In this document: positions 46,014 to 57,587 of the stretch, in pieces
Numbering within the stretch: position 1 is the stretch's first letter
Layout: every line of letters begins with the position of its first letter
NCBI RefSeq assembly: GCF_051106095.1
Contig: NC_135783.1
Span: 331,464,322-331,528,321, forward strand
Direction of reading: 5' to 3'
From: Pogona vitticeps
Taxonomy: Eukaryota > Chordata > Lepidosauria > Squamata > Agamidae
Length of the DNA stretch: 64,000 nucleotides
Notes under the pieces: generated by a model
Database searches by the model: none
Seen by the model: the letters and a program-made list of their open reading frames with translations, nothing else
What the model was told of the DNA's origin: nothing
Made by a program: the position numbers and the translations under genes

Positions 46014-46334
46014 GTAAAGGTAGAGGTTCCCCTTGACAATTTTTGTCCAGTCGTGTTCAACTCTAGGGGGCGGTGCTCATCCCCGTTTCCAAGCCATAGA
46101 GCCAGCGTTTTGTCCAAAGACAATCTTCTGTGGACACGGAACGCTGTTACCTTCCCACCGAGGTGGTCCCTATTGATCTACTTGCATTTGCATGCTTTCG
46201 AACCGCTAGGTTGGCGGGAACTGGGACAAGCGACAGGAGCTCACTCCGTCGCATGGATTCGATCTTACGACTGCTGGTCTTCTGACCCTGCAGCACAGGC
46301 TTCTGCGGTTTAGCCCGCAGCGCCACCACGTCCC
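46014..46334 (-). mobile_element. Sauria SINE, minus strand, with 12-bp target duplication
   Basis: Plus strand GTAAAGGTAGAGGTTCCCC to CGCCACCACGTCCC. TCATGCAACTTG flanks it at 46002-46013 and 46335-46346, 12 of 12 bases. It lacks a few tens of bases near the middle (the TCACATGGCCAGTGCGAC stretch) compared with 8710-9046. Confidence 0.93.
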
Positions 46335-48249
46335 TCATGCAACTTGAGGCAGAAAGAAAAGTGCTACCACCACCCCCATCTTCTTATTTTCTCCACTTCC
46401 AACTCCACCCCATTTTTCTCCTCAGCATGTCCTTTTCTTCCTTCACTTTCCATTTTGGCCTCTTCTCTCCCCTGCCCCCCCCACCAAAAAGCCCACACAC
46501 ACCTTCCCCTTCACCTCATCATCGCCGCCACCAGCTCCACCTCTGTCTCTTTTTCCTTCCTGTTCCTCAAGGATGAGAGCTCTTTGTGACATGGGCTGAG
46601 GGTCAATTTTCAGTTTGGCTGGTAGCTCATGAGATGCACTGCCCTCAAAGAAGCTGTAAAACCAGCAGTGCGATCCACTAGTGAAAACTGGTAGAACTAT
46701 TTCCCATCAACTGTCCTTATTCTATTTTTGCTTAGGAATGAAACACTGTTTACTGCTTTTACTTTTAATACTTCTGTGGGGTGGTGCCTCAGGGGTGTCA
46801 AAAAGGTTTGAGGCCCACCCCTACTTTGTCTCTTCTTGCTCCATCCATTTCTTATTCCTCTCTACTACTGTTGACCCTGCTTTGGTGATAAAAATAAAAG
46901 TACATACGGTACTTTGTTTAATTTCTCAACTTGCAGCAGTTCACCAACAATACTTAGACAATTGTGTCATGCTGGTGTAAAGATTCAACAGAAATTTGGC
47001 CAATTTATTTTTGAACTGACTTCAATTTGAATGTGTGCATTCAGATTTCTCCCAAATTAAATAAGCAGGTGACTACATTCAAAAATATTTTGCAATTTGC
47101 TCTGTAATTAGCACCTGTGGATTGAAAGTATTTTTTTTAATCCTCACGTAACATAACGGTCAGGGTGAATCAGCCCATCCTTTTTTCCTTTCAATCTGAA
47201 CTTCTCCTGCTGTTGGGACCTTCTCTAACATCAACAATTCAAACACTGTTTTGCCTGTGTGGTCGTTTGTTTCATTCTACAAAAGGACCAGAGCAGATAA
47301 CGTTGGTGGTTTTCTGATGATGTGAGTTGGGGCATGTTATTTTGGGACAGCAGGAATGTCCACCCCCACAATCTTTCTTCCTAGTCATCCCAAAGTATTT
47401 TTTTTATTTTTTTTAGTAAACCATTGACTCTAGCACTAGATTACCTTATCACTGTATTGCTACATTAATTTAGCACCAAAACGCCTCTGCACAGATGGGG
47501 GGGGGGAGATGAAAATCAATATAAAATTGAAACAACTCAAAACAAACTCCAGGGGACTACAAGGTCTCTATGGCATGTGTACAGTATATGTTTGTATGTG
47601 TGTAGAGAGCTTTGGAAAACTGTCATTTCCCTCTAATGCCATGCAACCTTTTAAACCATCTCAGTGGCTTAATGGTAGACTATGAAAGGAGAGACAGGGA
47701 TCAGCAGGAGGGAGGTATCAAAGGAAGAGGAGCTGTGGGAGCATATTGAATTGCATTGGATTGAGATGCATTGTGGACACCTTCACTTAAACAACCTAGA
47801 GTCTTCCTATGATCCCATAAATACGTTTGCGAAAGAGACTGCAAATCAAGCCAAAGTTGACATTGCTTTGCCAATGTAATCACACCCTTAGTTATGGAGG
47901 TGCTCTTTCTGAGATCAACCTCCTTTTAATGAAAATTTAATTAAAAATTGTTCATAGACTCAACCATGTTTTCTAAATGCTTGGCTGTGAGTTCCTTTTG
48001 GAGCTACAGTCATTTGTGGGCTACCATGACATGGTTAATTCTCTGCATAGACAGTCCTGCTATAGAGCCTGTCAACCAGACCTGGATCTGGGAGGTAGTG
48101 ATTGGGTTCAGTAAAGAGATTGAGCAGTTCCTCTTTTTCAGTGGGAATAAATAACAGAGTCTCATTATTTTCACTTAACACTTTGTTAAAGTTAACATCA
48201 GGAGAGTCCACAACTACTTCAATAGGGCCAACTGCTCCAACATTCAATG

Positions 48250-48930
48250 GGGACTCAACCCAAGACAACATTAGTTCTCCTTTTAACTTTTCTTCATTTA
48301 CCGGGTGGCTGGTTCAAACCGCTCCTAGTCGGTAGGCTTTCTCAAGGTAGCATTCCGGACTGCACAAATTGTCCCACAACATGGGTGACAAGCCCTATCT
48401 CCATCCGGCTTGTAGTGATAGGTATAGGTCCTGGACAAACCACCTTCTTCCAGGGATCGTGTCCATGCAGGAAGACCACCACTGTCCATTCTAAGGGGTC
48501 AGGTAACAATCCTCCAACCTTTACATTAGGTGGGTCAGGTAACAATCCTCTAGTCTTTACATTCGGTTCTCCTCATCCTATCTCTGCTCCAATATCTTTT
48601 CCTCTCTCTAACTCCTTCTTTATAGGTACTCCAAAGACTCGAGACTCCTTTTCATCTTTCTCTTCCTGCTCTCAAACTGACAGCTGTTCTATCTCTCCCA
48701 GGCCTTTTCCCTCTGAAACTAGAAAAACATCTACCCCCTTTTTTTCTCCATTTAACCCCTGCTCTCCTTTCTCTTTTACACTCAGAACTTTCATCCCTTT
48801 GGTTATGCCCACTGTTGTTTCATCCTTTTCTTCTCCCTCAACGGTATGAGGGGACGACTCACTTACTCCTCTTTCATTTACATCTATCACTTCTTCACAG
48901 AGGTCCCCCAAGTCCACCAATCACTTCAGT
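48250..48930 (-). mobile_element. Unclassified ORF-bearing repeat, copy A
   Basis: On the minus strand the frame contains GGLLPDPLEW, VVVFLHGHDPW, VCPGPIPITT and THVVGQFVQSG, preceded by an acidic, serine-rich stretch. The same order of blocks occurs in copy B at about 61390-61930. No known domain is recognised. It is presumably the end of an ORF of a retroelement or DNA transposon; treated as a fossil, broken in several places. Confidence 0.5.
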
Positions 48931-48934
48931 TTAT

Positions 48935-49090
48935 AACAACCCTATGAAATAGTGACCTCCAAAGAAATTCTATCCTCAACAGGCCTGCTTAGCTCTTGGG
49001 ATCTGAAGGCCATGGCTACCTGGAGTCAGGCTCCACGAAAGCTCAAGGCCGTGGCTTTATGGAGTCAGCCTCCATAAAGAGGTGACTCTT
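48935..49090 (+). repeat. Unclassified interspersed repeat, copy 2
   Basis: ACAACCCTATGAAATAGTGA, CAACAGGCCTGCTTAGCTC and two near copies of a GGAGTCAGGCTCC / GGAGTCAGCCTCC phrase. Related to 42065-42250. Confidence 0.45.
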
Positions 49091-49206
49091 TAGGTAAAGT
49101 ACTCATAAGATAAATATCCTTACTTACTTAGAGGTAAGTAAAGATATTTACCTCTATCCAATGCAGCAATGCATGCTGCTTACATACCACTCCATAGCCC
49201 TTAAAG

Positions 49207-49342
49207 CAGTGGTCCCCAACCTTGGGCCTCCAGAGGTTCTTGGACTTCAACTCCCAGAAATCCTGGCCAGCAGTGGTGGTGGTAAAGGCTTCTGGGAGTT
49301 GTAGTCCAAGAACATGTGGAGGCCCAAGGCTGGGGACCACTG
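49207..49342. mobile_element. Palindromic hAT MITE with exact target duplication
   Basis: CAGTGGTCCCCAACCTTGGG at the left pairs with CCCAAGGCTGGGGACCACTG at the right. CCTTAAAG occurs at 49199-49206 and 49343-49350. The arms hold ACTTCAACTCCCAGAAATCC and CTTCTGGGAGTTGTAGTCC. Confidence 0.92.
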
Positions 49343-49352
49343 CCTTAAAGCA

Positions 49353-49543
49353 CTCTCTGGATGGTTTACAATATAATTATGCAAGCTACACATTGTGTCC
49401 CCCTGCCGCGCAAACAGGGTACTCAATTTACCAAATTGGAAGGCTGAATCGGCTACCTAAATCCATTGGGATCAAATGCAGGTTGTGAGTGGAGTTTTCG
49501 ACTGCAGTACTGCAGTTTAGTCCCTGCGCCACAAGACTCCTCT
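49353..49543 (-). mobile_element. tRNA-derived SINE, minus strand
   Basis: Reverse complement of the family at 28937-29182: GCACTCTCTGGATGGTTTAC, AATTATGCAAGCTACACATTG, GGGTACTCAATTTACC and GCGCCACAAGACTCC in that order. It abuts the hAT MITE's target duplication. Confidence 0.75.
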
Positions 49544-51000
49544 AATGCCACTAAGGTCATTCCCTTCAAGTAATCAGTATTAGGGTACTGGTTCAGGAGG
49601 TACAAGTTCCACTATTCAGATACCAAATAGTCTTAATATGAAGGAGTCATGGTAGACTGGTAGACACTCTGTATAGAAACCATATATTTAAAAAACAGAA
49701 AGTTAGAAAACATTTTAAAAATCCAAAATTGACAAGGAAATTGGTTACATATTTTCAAGCTTCAGGCTACCTTTGGAACCAGCATTTCCTGATCAAAGCT
49801 TAGAAGTAATGAGGGTATATTTATTAAAAAAATTAAACATTACCAAAAACATAGTACAGACATATTTTCAAAGAAACAAGTGGGAATAATATTGTTCTCA
49901 TCCTTGGATTATTGGGTTTTTTTTAAAAAAAATATTTTCAAGCCATTCTGAGAAGTTTTCAAGTTTTATGTTGTTCTCTTTTCAATCTGAAAGGCTCATT
50001 TCCTCCTCAAAATAATTAACCAGCTAAACAGTACGTTTCAAACATTGCAGTGGCAGTGAATTATCTGCACTGTATATATATTAAAAACCCATTGCAAAGA
50101 AGCAACAGAACAAATTCCTGTTCAAAAGCTACTTTCCCTGTTCTGCCTTGTCACAGATGCTACGCAACACTTGTTCACTGAGAGGCCTTTCTAAACAACT
50201 TTGCTATCTATTTGAGGACTTGCTGCTCAAAGTGGGTAGGAGGTCAGTCCTGCCCCTAAAGTTGTCACAAGAGAGTCTTGGCCTCTCTAATGTGTGCTAA
50301 ATGTTTTGCAGTTAATAATTAGCCATGCACTGTAGGAGAGATGATTTTGACCTCAATATTTCAGCCTAATGACCATAAAGTCCAGATCACACTCCATACT
50401 CACCATCACAACCTGGAATTCCAGGATTTATTGCCATTAAATTGGTATTCAAAAATAGCAGGCACAGTCAATCCAAATTATAAAAACATTGACTGGTTTC
50501 ATATAACAGATACAAGTTTTAACCAAAAAAACATAAGTATCTATTAAATATCAATGTAGTATATATGCTGTTCCTAATATTGCTGGGAAAAAGAAACGGG
50601 CAGAGATCTGGCATGCACCATTGTGGTTGAAGGTGCACAGTGAAACTGGAATTCACCACCACAAGGTGCAGTGAGGGCTGCTAACTTGATTGGCGCTCTT
50701 AAAAAGCAGTTACATACATTTGTGGAGAGTAGGGCTCTTGAACAGGTCAAGATGGTTACAGCGCCTTCTGTATCTGAAGCAGAAATCTTGCGTTTTTAAG
50801 TACAACTCCCAGAATCTCCAACCAGCACCCCCCCCAAACCCCAGCAATACTCCGAAAAGTAACAGTTCTAAACTCTGCTTTGTATACCCATTGCCGTGGA
50901 AGGTAAGACAACAGTTCCACTTGTTCTGCTGGTAAGTTTCTAAGACAGAACTGGAGTAAATGGGCTTTTGGTTTGGTTCCACATCGCTCTCCTTATGTCA

Positions 51001-51082
51001 TTGTTGTGGGTTTTTGGGCTCTTTGGCCATGTTCTGAACCTTCAGAACACGGGCAAAAGAGCCCAAAACCCCCAACAACAAC
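51001..51082. repeat. 38-bp arm inverted repeat (cruciform-like)
   Basis: GTTGTGGGTTTTTGGGCTCT, TTGGCCATGTTCTGAA is followed at once by TTCAGAACACGGGC, AAAAGAGCCCAAAACCCCC and AACAACAA, its imperfect reverse complement. The next phrase TTAGATCCCGGCCATGAAAG is a known companion in squamate repeats, so this is likely the end of an interspersed element; family not assigned. Confidence 0.75.
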
Positions 51083-51344
51083 TATTAGATCCCGGCCATG
51101 AAAGCCTTCACGAATACATTCTCCTTATGTCCTTTGGACTTGTTTATTGCATGCAGGTGGGATGTTCAGGGAAGAAAAGACAAACCTTCTGCTTGTTGTT
51201 GGTTAGTGGAGGGATCTTCAACTGGTTGTCCAGTAGATACTCAACAGAGTGAGATATAAAAAGATGGCCAACTACAAGTGGACCTGAGGTAAACCTGCTC
51301 CTCTCCTGCTGAGGGATTTCTTTGCCAGTTAGCTACATTTATAT

Positions 51345-51535
51345 CTTGTCTCTCCTCCAAAGAGCTGAAAGCTTGCCTCCTTTCTCCTAACAACCCTGTG
51401 TGAAGGATATCAGTCTGAGAGGAGTAGCTGACTCAAGGAGGCTCAATGAGCTTTGTGGATCATTAGAGACTTGAACCCGGATCATTTAAGACTAAGCTTA
51501 ATGCTTTAAATTCTACATCACACTGGCTCTTTTTG
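51345..51535 (-). mobile_element. MIR-like SINE, minus strand
   Basis: CTCCTAACAACCCTGTGTGA, GACTCAAGGAGGCTCAATGA, AGACTTGAACCCGGATCAT and CACACTGGCTC follow the order of an MIR-type core SINE in reverse. The GAACCCGG stretch is the box B region. Confidence 0.6.
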
Positions 51536-51892
51536 GGATCCATTTTCTCCTGTTGAGCTTCTGCACCAAGCAAGGTATACACACGAAGTTGTGCCAGTCA
51601 TGTATTTTGTTGTGAAGGAAGGAAAAATCATTACATACTGTTTAATATCCATATTGTGGGACAGTGAAAGGTACAGCCAACAGGGATGGCCGTTTTCTCC
51701 ATCTGCAGCCGTAAGTGGCCCGTTGTTCGAGTGAGGAGAGGGTAATCTCAGCCCAACCTTTTACTAGTACTATAAGCCATCGATGCTGTAGAAAAGGAAG
51801 AGTAAATATTTCAGATCCATTCCTCCTTTTGGTTTACCGTCTGTGCTCTGTGATACATAAGTCACACTAAAATGCTCTATAAATGGAGATAG

Positions 51893-52075
51893 GACTGGAT
51901 AGTTCAGTGAGTTGGACACATGGAACCAGAGGTCAAGAGTTTGATTTGGACCTTCCAGGGGAAGAGGCAGCCTATGTAGCCTTAGGCAAGCTGCACAGTC
52001 CCTAAAGAATCCACAGAAAAAGAGAAGAATAACCACTTCCAAGTCCTATATATCTAGAAAACACTGAAAAGAAGT
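51893..52075 (+). mobile_element. tRNA-derived SINE
   Basis: ACTGGATAGTTCAGTGAGTT (box A), AAGAGTTTGATTTGG (box B), TAGCCTTAGGCAAGCTGCAC, AGAATAACCACTTCCAAG and TCTAGAAAACACTG. Same family as 16700-16945. Confidence 0.7.
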
Positions 52076-52206
52076 AATATGATGTCATGCTGCTACTGCT
52101 GTTAAATTAGGGCTTCTCTGAGACATTTTTATGTCAGAGACAGAGCAGCAAATGGCTCAATTACCAATTTAAGTCAAGGTGAGGTACACTTGTCAATAAC
52201 TTATTA

Positions 52207-52446
52207 CAGTGGACCCTTGACTTACAGATGGCTTGACTTACTGACTTTTTGAGTTACAGACTTCTCTGGCCGCAAAAATTAGATTTGACTTGCAGCCTGA
52301 GATTTGACTTACAGACCAGAAACGGCCTGTTACGGGATTAATCGGTTTTCAATGCACTGTAGGTCAATGGAGACTTGACCTAAAGACTTTTTGACTTGAG
52401 AACCGTCTTCCAATACGGATTAAGTTCTCAAGTCAAGACCCCACTG
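52207..52446. mobile_element. Mariner-type MITE, 240 bp
   Basis: CAGTGGACCCTTGACTTAC at the left and, inverted, CAGTGGGGTCTTGACTTGAG at the right, between TA (52205-52206 and 52447-52448). Same subfamily as 57326-57587. Confidence 0.85.
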
Positions 52447-52474
52447 TACCTAAATAGGGCAGGGCATAAACAAT

Positions 52475-52640
52475 ATACCGTATATAGTGGAGTGTTGGGC
52501 TACGATTTAGGCAAGCTGGGTTTAAATCCCTGCTCTATCATGGAAACCTATTGGTGAGTCTTAACACCACCCCTTAAACATCTCACACACCTTGAAAACC
52601 CTGTTAGTTTTGCAATAAGTGGGAATTGACTTGACAGCAC
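52475..52640 (+). mobile_element. tRNA-derived SINE fragment
   Basis: TGGAGTGTTGGGCTACGATT and GGGTTTAAATCCCTGCTC are box A/B-like; the end GAATTGACTTGACAGCAC is the tail phrase shared with 16700-16945. A CT-rich run and CA repeat follow. Confidence 0.6.
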
Positions 52641-53508
52641 TTTTCTCTCTCTCAGACACACACACACAGAGAGCAAGAGCGAGAGTGAACACTCTTAACA
52701 AGCTTCTTGTTTGACAACCAGTCTCTCAACCACTGTGAGAACATCACATGATGGGGAGCCTATAGGAATAGGGAACAGTTAGGCATTTGCCCTTCCACTC
52801 TATGTTTAAGCAAAGCCATAGGCTTTGGTGCCAACATTTAGAAAGTGCCAAAATCTGCTGCTGGAGAGCTGTAAAGATATCCACCAGTATTTTTATTTAT
52901 TTGAAATACTTTTATATTTCAAATTTTATCCTGCCTTTCTCCTTCAAAAAGACGGGTTTGCTAATGGAGGGTGTCAGTCCACCTGCTCTGAACACACATA
53001 CTCTGCAAAATTAATATGATCGTTTCCTGATCAGACCCAGGTGCTCCTTCTCATTATTCCTATGTATGCCAGCCTCATATGACCTGTGCATTTTGTGACT
53101 CAGCTTAGCCAACAGGGCAACAAAGCCTCAGGCACTATGTATGAGGAAGAAAATCACACAAGCACCTCTTTCTCTCCCTGGCAGTAAAATTGCAATTATA
53201 ATTAACAAATTTCTATCCTTTTGTGATGGCCCCGATCTGCTGCCTAAAATGGGTGTGCAAATGGCAGAGCCAGCCTTGAGTGGCACATTTGTTCATACAG
53301 TAGCAATTCTAGGTAGTGGTGCCTGGTGCCCACTTGGATCAGTGGTGGAGAAGGCAGCAGCCAAAGGTGCATAGTGTGAAGACTACAGACAAGCTAAACC
53401 ACAGGCTACAATGGGTGTAAACACATACACACAGGCATTCACACATGCATAGAAGAATGCAGGCAAAGCCACACAAAGAAAGACAGGCAAGCAAGAATTC
53501 CCATATGC

Positions 53509-53646
53509 CACTGGTTCTCAATATTGGTTAACACAGGTGTTCTTGGACTGCAATTCCCAGAAGCCTTCACCACCAGCGGTGCTGGTTGGGGTTTCTGGGA
53601 ATTGCAGTCCAAGAACACTTGGGCTACCCAACACTGAGAATCACTG
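53509..53646. mobile_element. Palindromic hAT MITE
   Basis: CACTGGTTCTCAATATTGG at the left, CCAACACTGAGAATCACTG at the right, with arms CAATTCCCAGAAGCC and TTTCTGGGAATTGCAG. Flanking 8-mers (CCATATGC, CTGAGCAG) do not match, so the target duplication is lost. Confidence 0.85.
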
Positions 53647-54470
53647 CTGAGCAGAATCCGGATAAGCCTCAACCCCTCTGACTGTTGTCAGGGCACAGCA
53701 TTGGGGAGCACTCTGGATAGCTTGAGGTGAGACATTCCCATATTTGCCCTAATGATCAGCCACCACTGATTTCAGGATACAGTATATGAACATCAGGAAG
53801 TTGTGTACCCCCTGCATGTAAAGGCTCTGATCTTGCAGGACTTGTGTAAACAGAGCGAAGGTTTCCAGACTCCATCTGATTTTAGTTACTAACATGCACA
53901 AATATGCATGCCTCAGGAATCTGCAGATAGACATGGCTGTGTAAAACCTTTCCAGCATTCACTGTACTCGTGTCACCTCCAGGATGTACAGTACCTGTAA
54001 CCCTGATGATTTAAGTCCTTCCATTGGTATGGAAGAAAAAACAGGTATAGAGCCAGTGACTAATAGTCATGGGCTCCTCCCACTTTCTAACTATTCGAGC
54101 TAAAGTTCATGCCTAAAAATGGGCTTATTAAAAAAAAAGGAAAGAAATTAAAAACACCACCCTTGACCACCAAGGACTGCCTCTTCCTGAAGGCCCCAGT
54201 TCACATAAATACAGGAAGTAGAAAGAAAGAAGCTAAAAAGTACAGAGGCTTGGAAGTTGTTTCTTATTTTGGTGCCTCCAGTTTTTTTGGAACTACTGTG
54301 GAAAAAAAGAAGACAAAGAAGACGTAGCCCAGCTTTCCGTTGTGTTAAATCCATCATCTGCCTAAATACATATATATTTATTTAAGAGGGGGGCAGGAGG
54401 GCGTGAACGTTTTCTCAGGAAATGCCAAGGTATAACTTGCTTCAGAAAAGAAATCTCAAAGCATTCTGAG

Positions 54471-54534
54471 GGAAGAAGCCCCACCAGATTCTTGCGGTGA
54501 GGATGAAAACATCGGTGCGAGACCAGGCAGTCGG
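54471..54534 (+). promoter_or_regulatory. Candidate first exon / promoter (possibly RIN3)
   Basis: GGGAAGAAGCCCCACCAG to CAGGCAGTCGG is followed by a consensus donor GTGAGT at 54535. The area (54.4-55.0 kb) has CpGs, G and C homopolymers and a TC repeat, unlike the AT-rich surroundings. Known gene order places RIN3 downstream of SLC24A4 on the same strand. No RIN3-like coding frame is visible, so a non-coding first exon is only a guess. Confidence 0.2.
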
Positions 54535-54592
54535 GTGAGTCCTGAAACTTTCTTTTTATTTTCCTCGCAAGTGAAAGTCTTTTCACCCACCC

Positions 54593-54623
54593 CTCCTCTC
54601 TCTCTCTCTCTTTCTCTCTCTCT
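54593..54623 (+). repeat. (TC)n microsatellite
   Basis: TCTCTC run with one TTT interruption, about 50 bases after the candidate donor. Confidence 0.9.
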
Positions 54624-56055
54624 GTTTGGGAAAGAACGCCTTCTGTCTCCTATCTCCGATTACAGGCTATCTTGCGGATGATAATTTATAATGTTGCTTT
54701 TAGTAGACGCTCATAAAAGTTTAGGAGCTTTGTAAGGGGGGGGGGACTCCAAAAAGAAGACGGGGAAGAAAAATTTGCAGAAGGGAAAGCGCCCTTTCCT
54801 TGCTGGTATTGTGTAAATCTGCAATCGTAGCAAGACCTGGCTGTGAATCCTGGGAGGAAAGACGCCTTTTGGGCTTTCCAGTCTTGAGGCTTCGACCACA
54901 GCTCACAACTTGCAGACTAAACCGGCCGTCCCCCCCCCCCCCATCGGGCTACCCCTCCCCCCCGTCAGCTTCCATGATATCAGGTTAGCTTCACCTGTTG
55001 CATTTTTGCAGGGCAGGCTGCAGTTCAAAACGTGAGAGTCGTTCAAAAGGGGGGGAAACAATTAAAAAAAAACAGTGATGCTAAAAGTGGTTCAAAATAG
55101 CACAGAGGTGAACACGCAGGAAGTGTGTGTATCCAGTTTTATGATGCCAAGATGAAGGCAGATACTGTGTAAATAGGTAATCCTCACTTCTTGAATCAGG
55201 TAGGATCAGCTCTTGAAAAGAGTCTGCACGTTTTATTTTATTTTTGAAATGGCTGAGCTTGAATGGGACAAAAGACAGTCGGTAGAATGCCTATTGGTTA
55301 GCAACCATTAATAAAAGCACCAGCCCCACATATAACATCCCAGTCCCCAGAGCAATTCAATGCAAGTGTCTATGAGTTTCCTCTCCTGCTCCACAAGATA
55401 GTTCATGAGCATGTATTAAATAAATAAATATTATGTGCCACTTCCGAGGGAAGGAAATGGGCAACACGTTATGTTGCAAACATGCTCACAGAGATGGGAA
55501 CATTTAATTTCACAAGTCCCAGATTAACTCAGTCCACATGGGCATTGTTCTCTCTTTCCGCACACGTCGGTGAATGTAGACAGAACACATTTGAAGGCCA
55601 AGGTTTCACAGGGCCGGATAATTCATTGTGAATGTTTCTAAAATCCTGTGTAACCTTCCGGCTTCTGTGTATTTTTTGATGTCTCTGGGTGTTGTTGCTG
55701 CTGGGGTTTCTAAGGAGCAGGTCCAGCTGTGTTTCATTTCAGGAAGAGTTGCCCTGATGGCACACGGCTGTCCTGCCGTGAGGCGTTGCACAGCTTGTTT
55801 TCTGTGTTGGTTATAACAACGTCCCAAAGGAAGGACCTTTGCTTGAAATATTTTCCACATATAGTGCTGTTCTTACCAAGCCAGCGCCACAGGAGACTAC
55901 TGTGTAAATAATGCTTTAAAAGGCAGGGATCCAAGACTTCCAATATCTCTGGAAGATTATCAACTGTATGATTTCATTCTTCACGAATGTAGGGAAAGAG
56001 AGATTCATATCTGGTGTCAAAATCAGCACCCGGCTCTACTGGTGCCTCTGTAGAG

Positions 56056-56199
56056 CAGCGGTGGGCAAAATGCAGCTGTCTCAGTGCTGTTGGACTGCAG
56101 TTCCCATCAGTCTTAGCTAACAGAGCCAGTGAAGAAGAGTGCTGGGAGTGGGTACCTCAGCAGCACCATCAGGAGGGGCTGCATTTTGCCTGATCCTGC
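56056..56199. mobile_element. hAT-like palindromic MITE
   Basis: CAGCGGTGGGCAAAATGCAGC at the left and GCTGCATTTTGCCTGATCCTG at the right are inverted; GGACTGCAGTTCCCATCAG lies inside. Ends differ from the CAGTGGTTC group, so a different hAT subfamily. Confidence 0.7.
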
Positions 56200-57059
56200 C
56201 ATATAACTTCGGGTAGGAACTAGTGAACTGCGGCTACATTTACTAGCCAATGCAATGGTGTCTGTTGCTGGAGATTTTGGAAGAAGGAGGATGACAGAGT
56301 TGGTGGCGCCAAACTTGTTGTTGCACAGAGATGTGTTTGGAATCTGAACAACCTGTGACCTACTACATGGCAGCTGTGTGGGAATCAAGTATACACACTT
56401 TTGGTTTTAGGGACATTGACTCATAATATGTGGTCAGGACATAATTCGACTTCCGTGAAGTGATACACAATTTGAAAATATTCATTTACATCTTATTTGG
56501 ATGGATTGAGGCAGGATCCTCAGCACTCTACTGGAAAACTTAATTGTTTAAAAAGAAATTGCTTTTGAAAATAGAGGGCTTGGGGAAGAGGTTAGCCCAG
56601 GCTCAACCTAATCAATCCCTACTTCCTCTCCCCCACCCCCAAATTGAAAGGTGTTCCTGTTTCCTACTAAAAACAATCACAGGAAAATGACATAATTCTC
56701 CACAACCTTAACTAACGATTTGGAAAAAGCATTGCATGCCAGGCATTACAAGGATCCCTTATCTGTCTTACACACCCCAGGATGCTATTTCCTATGCAGG
56801 AAACATCCAGATATCTCAGCGAAGCTTAAGGCCACTATTGAGAGAGAAGGAATGGGCATAAATATGTAGACAATTAGATCGTTGCCCTTCCTGGTTTTGG
56901 ACTTTGCTTTGTTTCTTTGTTTTTTGGACCATTCAAAACACAACATATGCAGCAAACACCACCAACAAGAATGCCATTTCAGGCAGAAGGGACAAACCTG
57001 AGTAAAAATGACAGAAAATTTCAGGACATAACTGTGAACAATAAATGCACCTTCGTCTA

Positions 57060-57245
57060 TTACAAACGATACAAGCTCTTGGTGGCACTTTGAAGGTTCA
57101 CTTGGTATAAGCTTTTGGGGACTTTAGACCGACTTCTTTATGTGCATCTGTAAAAGCTTGCCCGGAATAACATTTAATTGTTTTTAAGGTGCTGTCAGAC
57201 TTTCGTCCTTTTTGTAGTAATAGACTAACACATCTACCCCCTTGG
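57060..57245 (+). repeat. Amniote interspersed repeat
   Basis: CTCTTGGTGGCACTTTGAAG, TTTTTAAGGTGCTGTCAGAC and AATAGACTAACACATCTACC. The last two phrases are characteristic of a widespread reptile repeat. Family not assigned. Confidence 0.55.
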
Positions 57246-57325
57246 AAATTTCAGTGATATGTTAATGTCCAGTAAATCCAAAAACATTTATGGCATCTGT
57301 TTTTCTCCTTCATATGCAATAACTA

Positions 57326-57587
57326 CAGTGGATCCTCGACTTACAGACGGCTCCATTTACAGACTTTTCGAGTTACAGACTTCTCTGGCCGCAAAATTTA
57401 GGTTTGACTTGCAGCCAGAGAATCGACCTACAGCCCAGAAAAAAAAACCAAAATGGAACAAAAACGGCTAGTTACGGATTAATTGGTTTTCAATGCATTG
57501 TAGGTCAATGGAGCCTTGACCTACAGACTTTTCGACCTGCAGCCACCGTTCCAATACGGATTAATTCTGTAAGTAGAGGGTCCACTG
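57326..57587. mobile_element. Mariner-type MITE, 262 bp
   Basis: CAGTGGATCCTCGACTTACA at the left and, inverted, CAGTGGACCCTCTACTTAC at the right, flanked by TA (57324-57325 and 57588-57589). About 85 percent like 52207-52446 by eye, with an extra A-rich stretch in the middle. Confidence 0.88.

Larger units (their letters stand above)
39776..54470. other. Intergenic, repeat-rich, no gene recognised
   Basis: After the last SLC24A4 polyadenylation signal I see no splice-bounded conserved coding block. Named repeats are listed separately. Stretches without any assignment include 43,000-44,430, 45,000-46,000, 46,340-48,240, 49,550-50,990 and 53,650-54,470. The pyrimidine-rich stretch at 46,370-46,560 makes chance open frames. 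Confidence 0.6.

Noticed and set aside
46337-46589. Two overlapping plus-strand frames rich in Ser, Pro and Phe
   Set aside because: Low-complexity pyrimidine-rich DNA next to a Sauria SINE; no conserved motif or splice sites.
48247-48849. 200-codon plus-strand open frame
   Set aside because: It is the antisense of the unclassified repeat copy A. The conserved blocks shared with the second copy are on the minus strand.
55606-55860. 84-codon minus-strand frame with PCAIRATLPE
   Set aside because: The texture suggests an old repeat, but I cannot name a family or find a second copy in the window, so it is not called as a gene or element.
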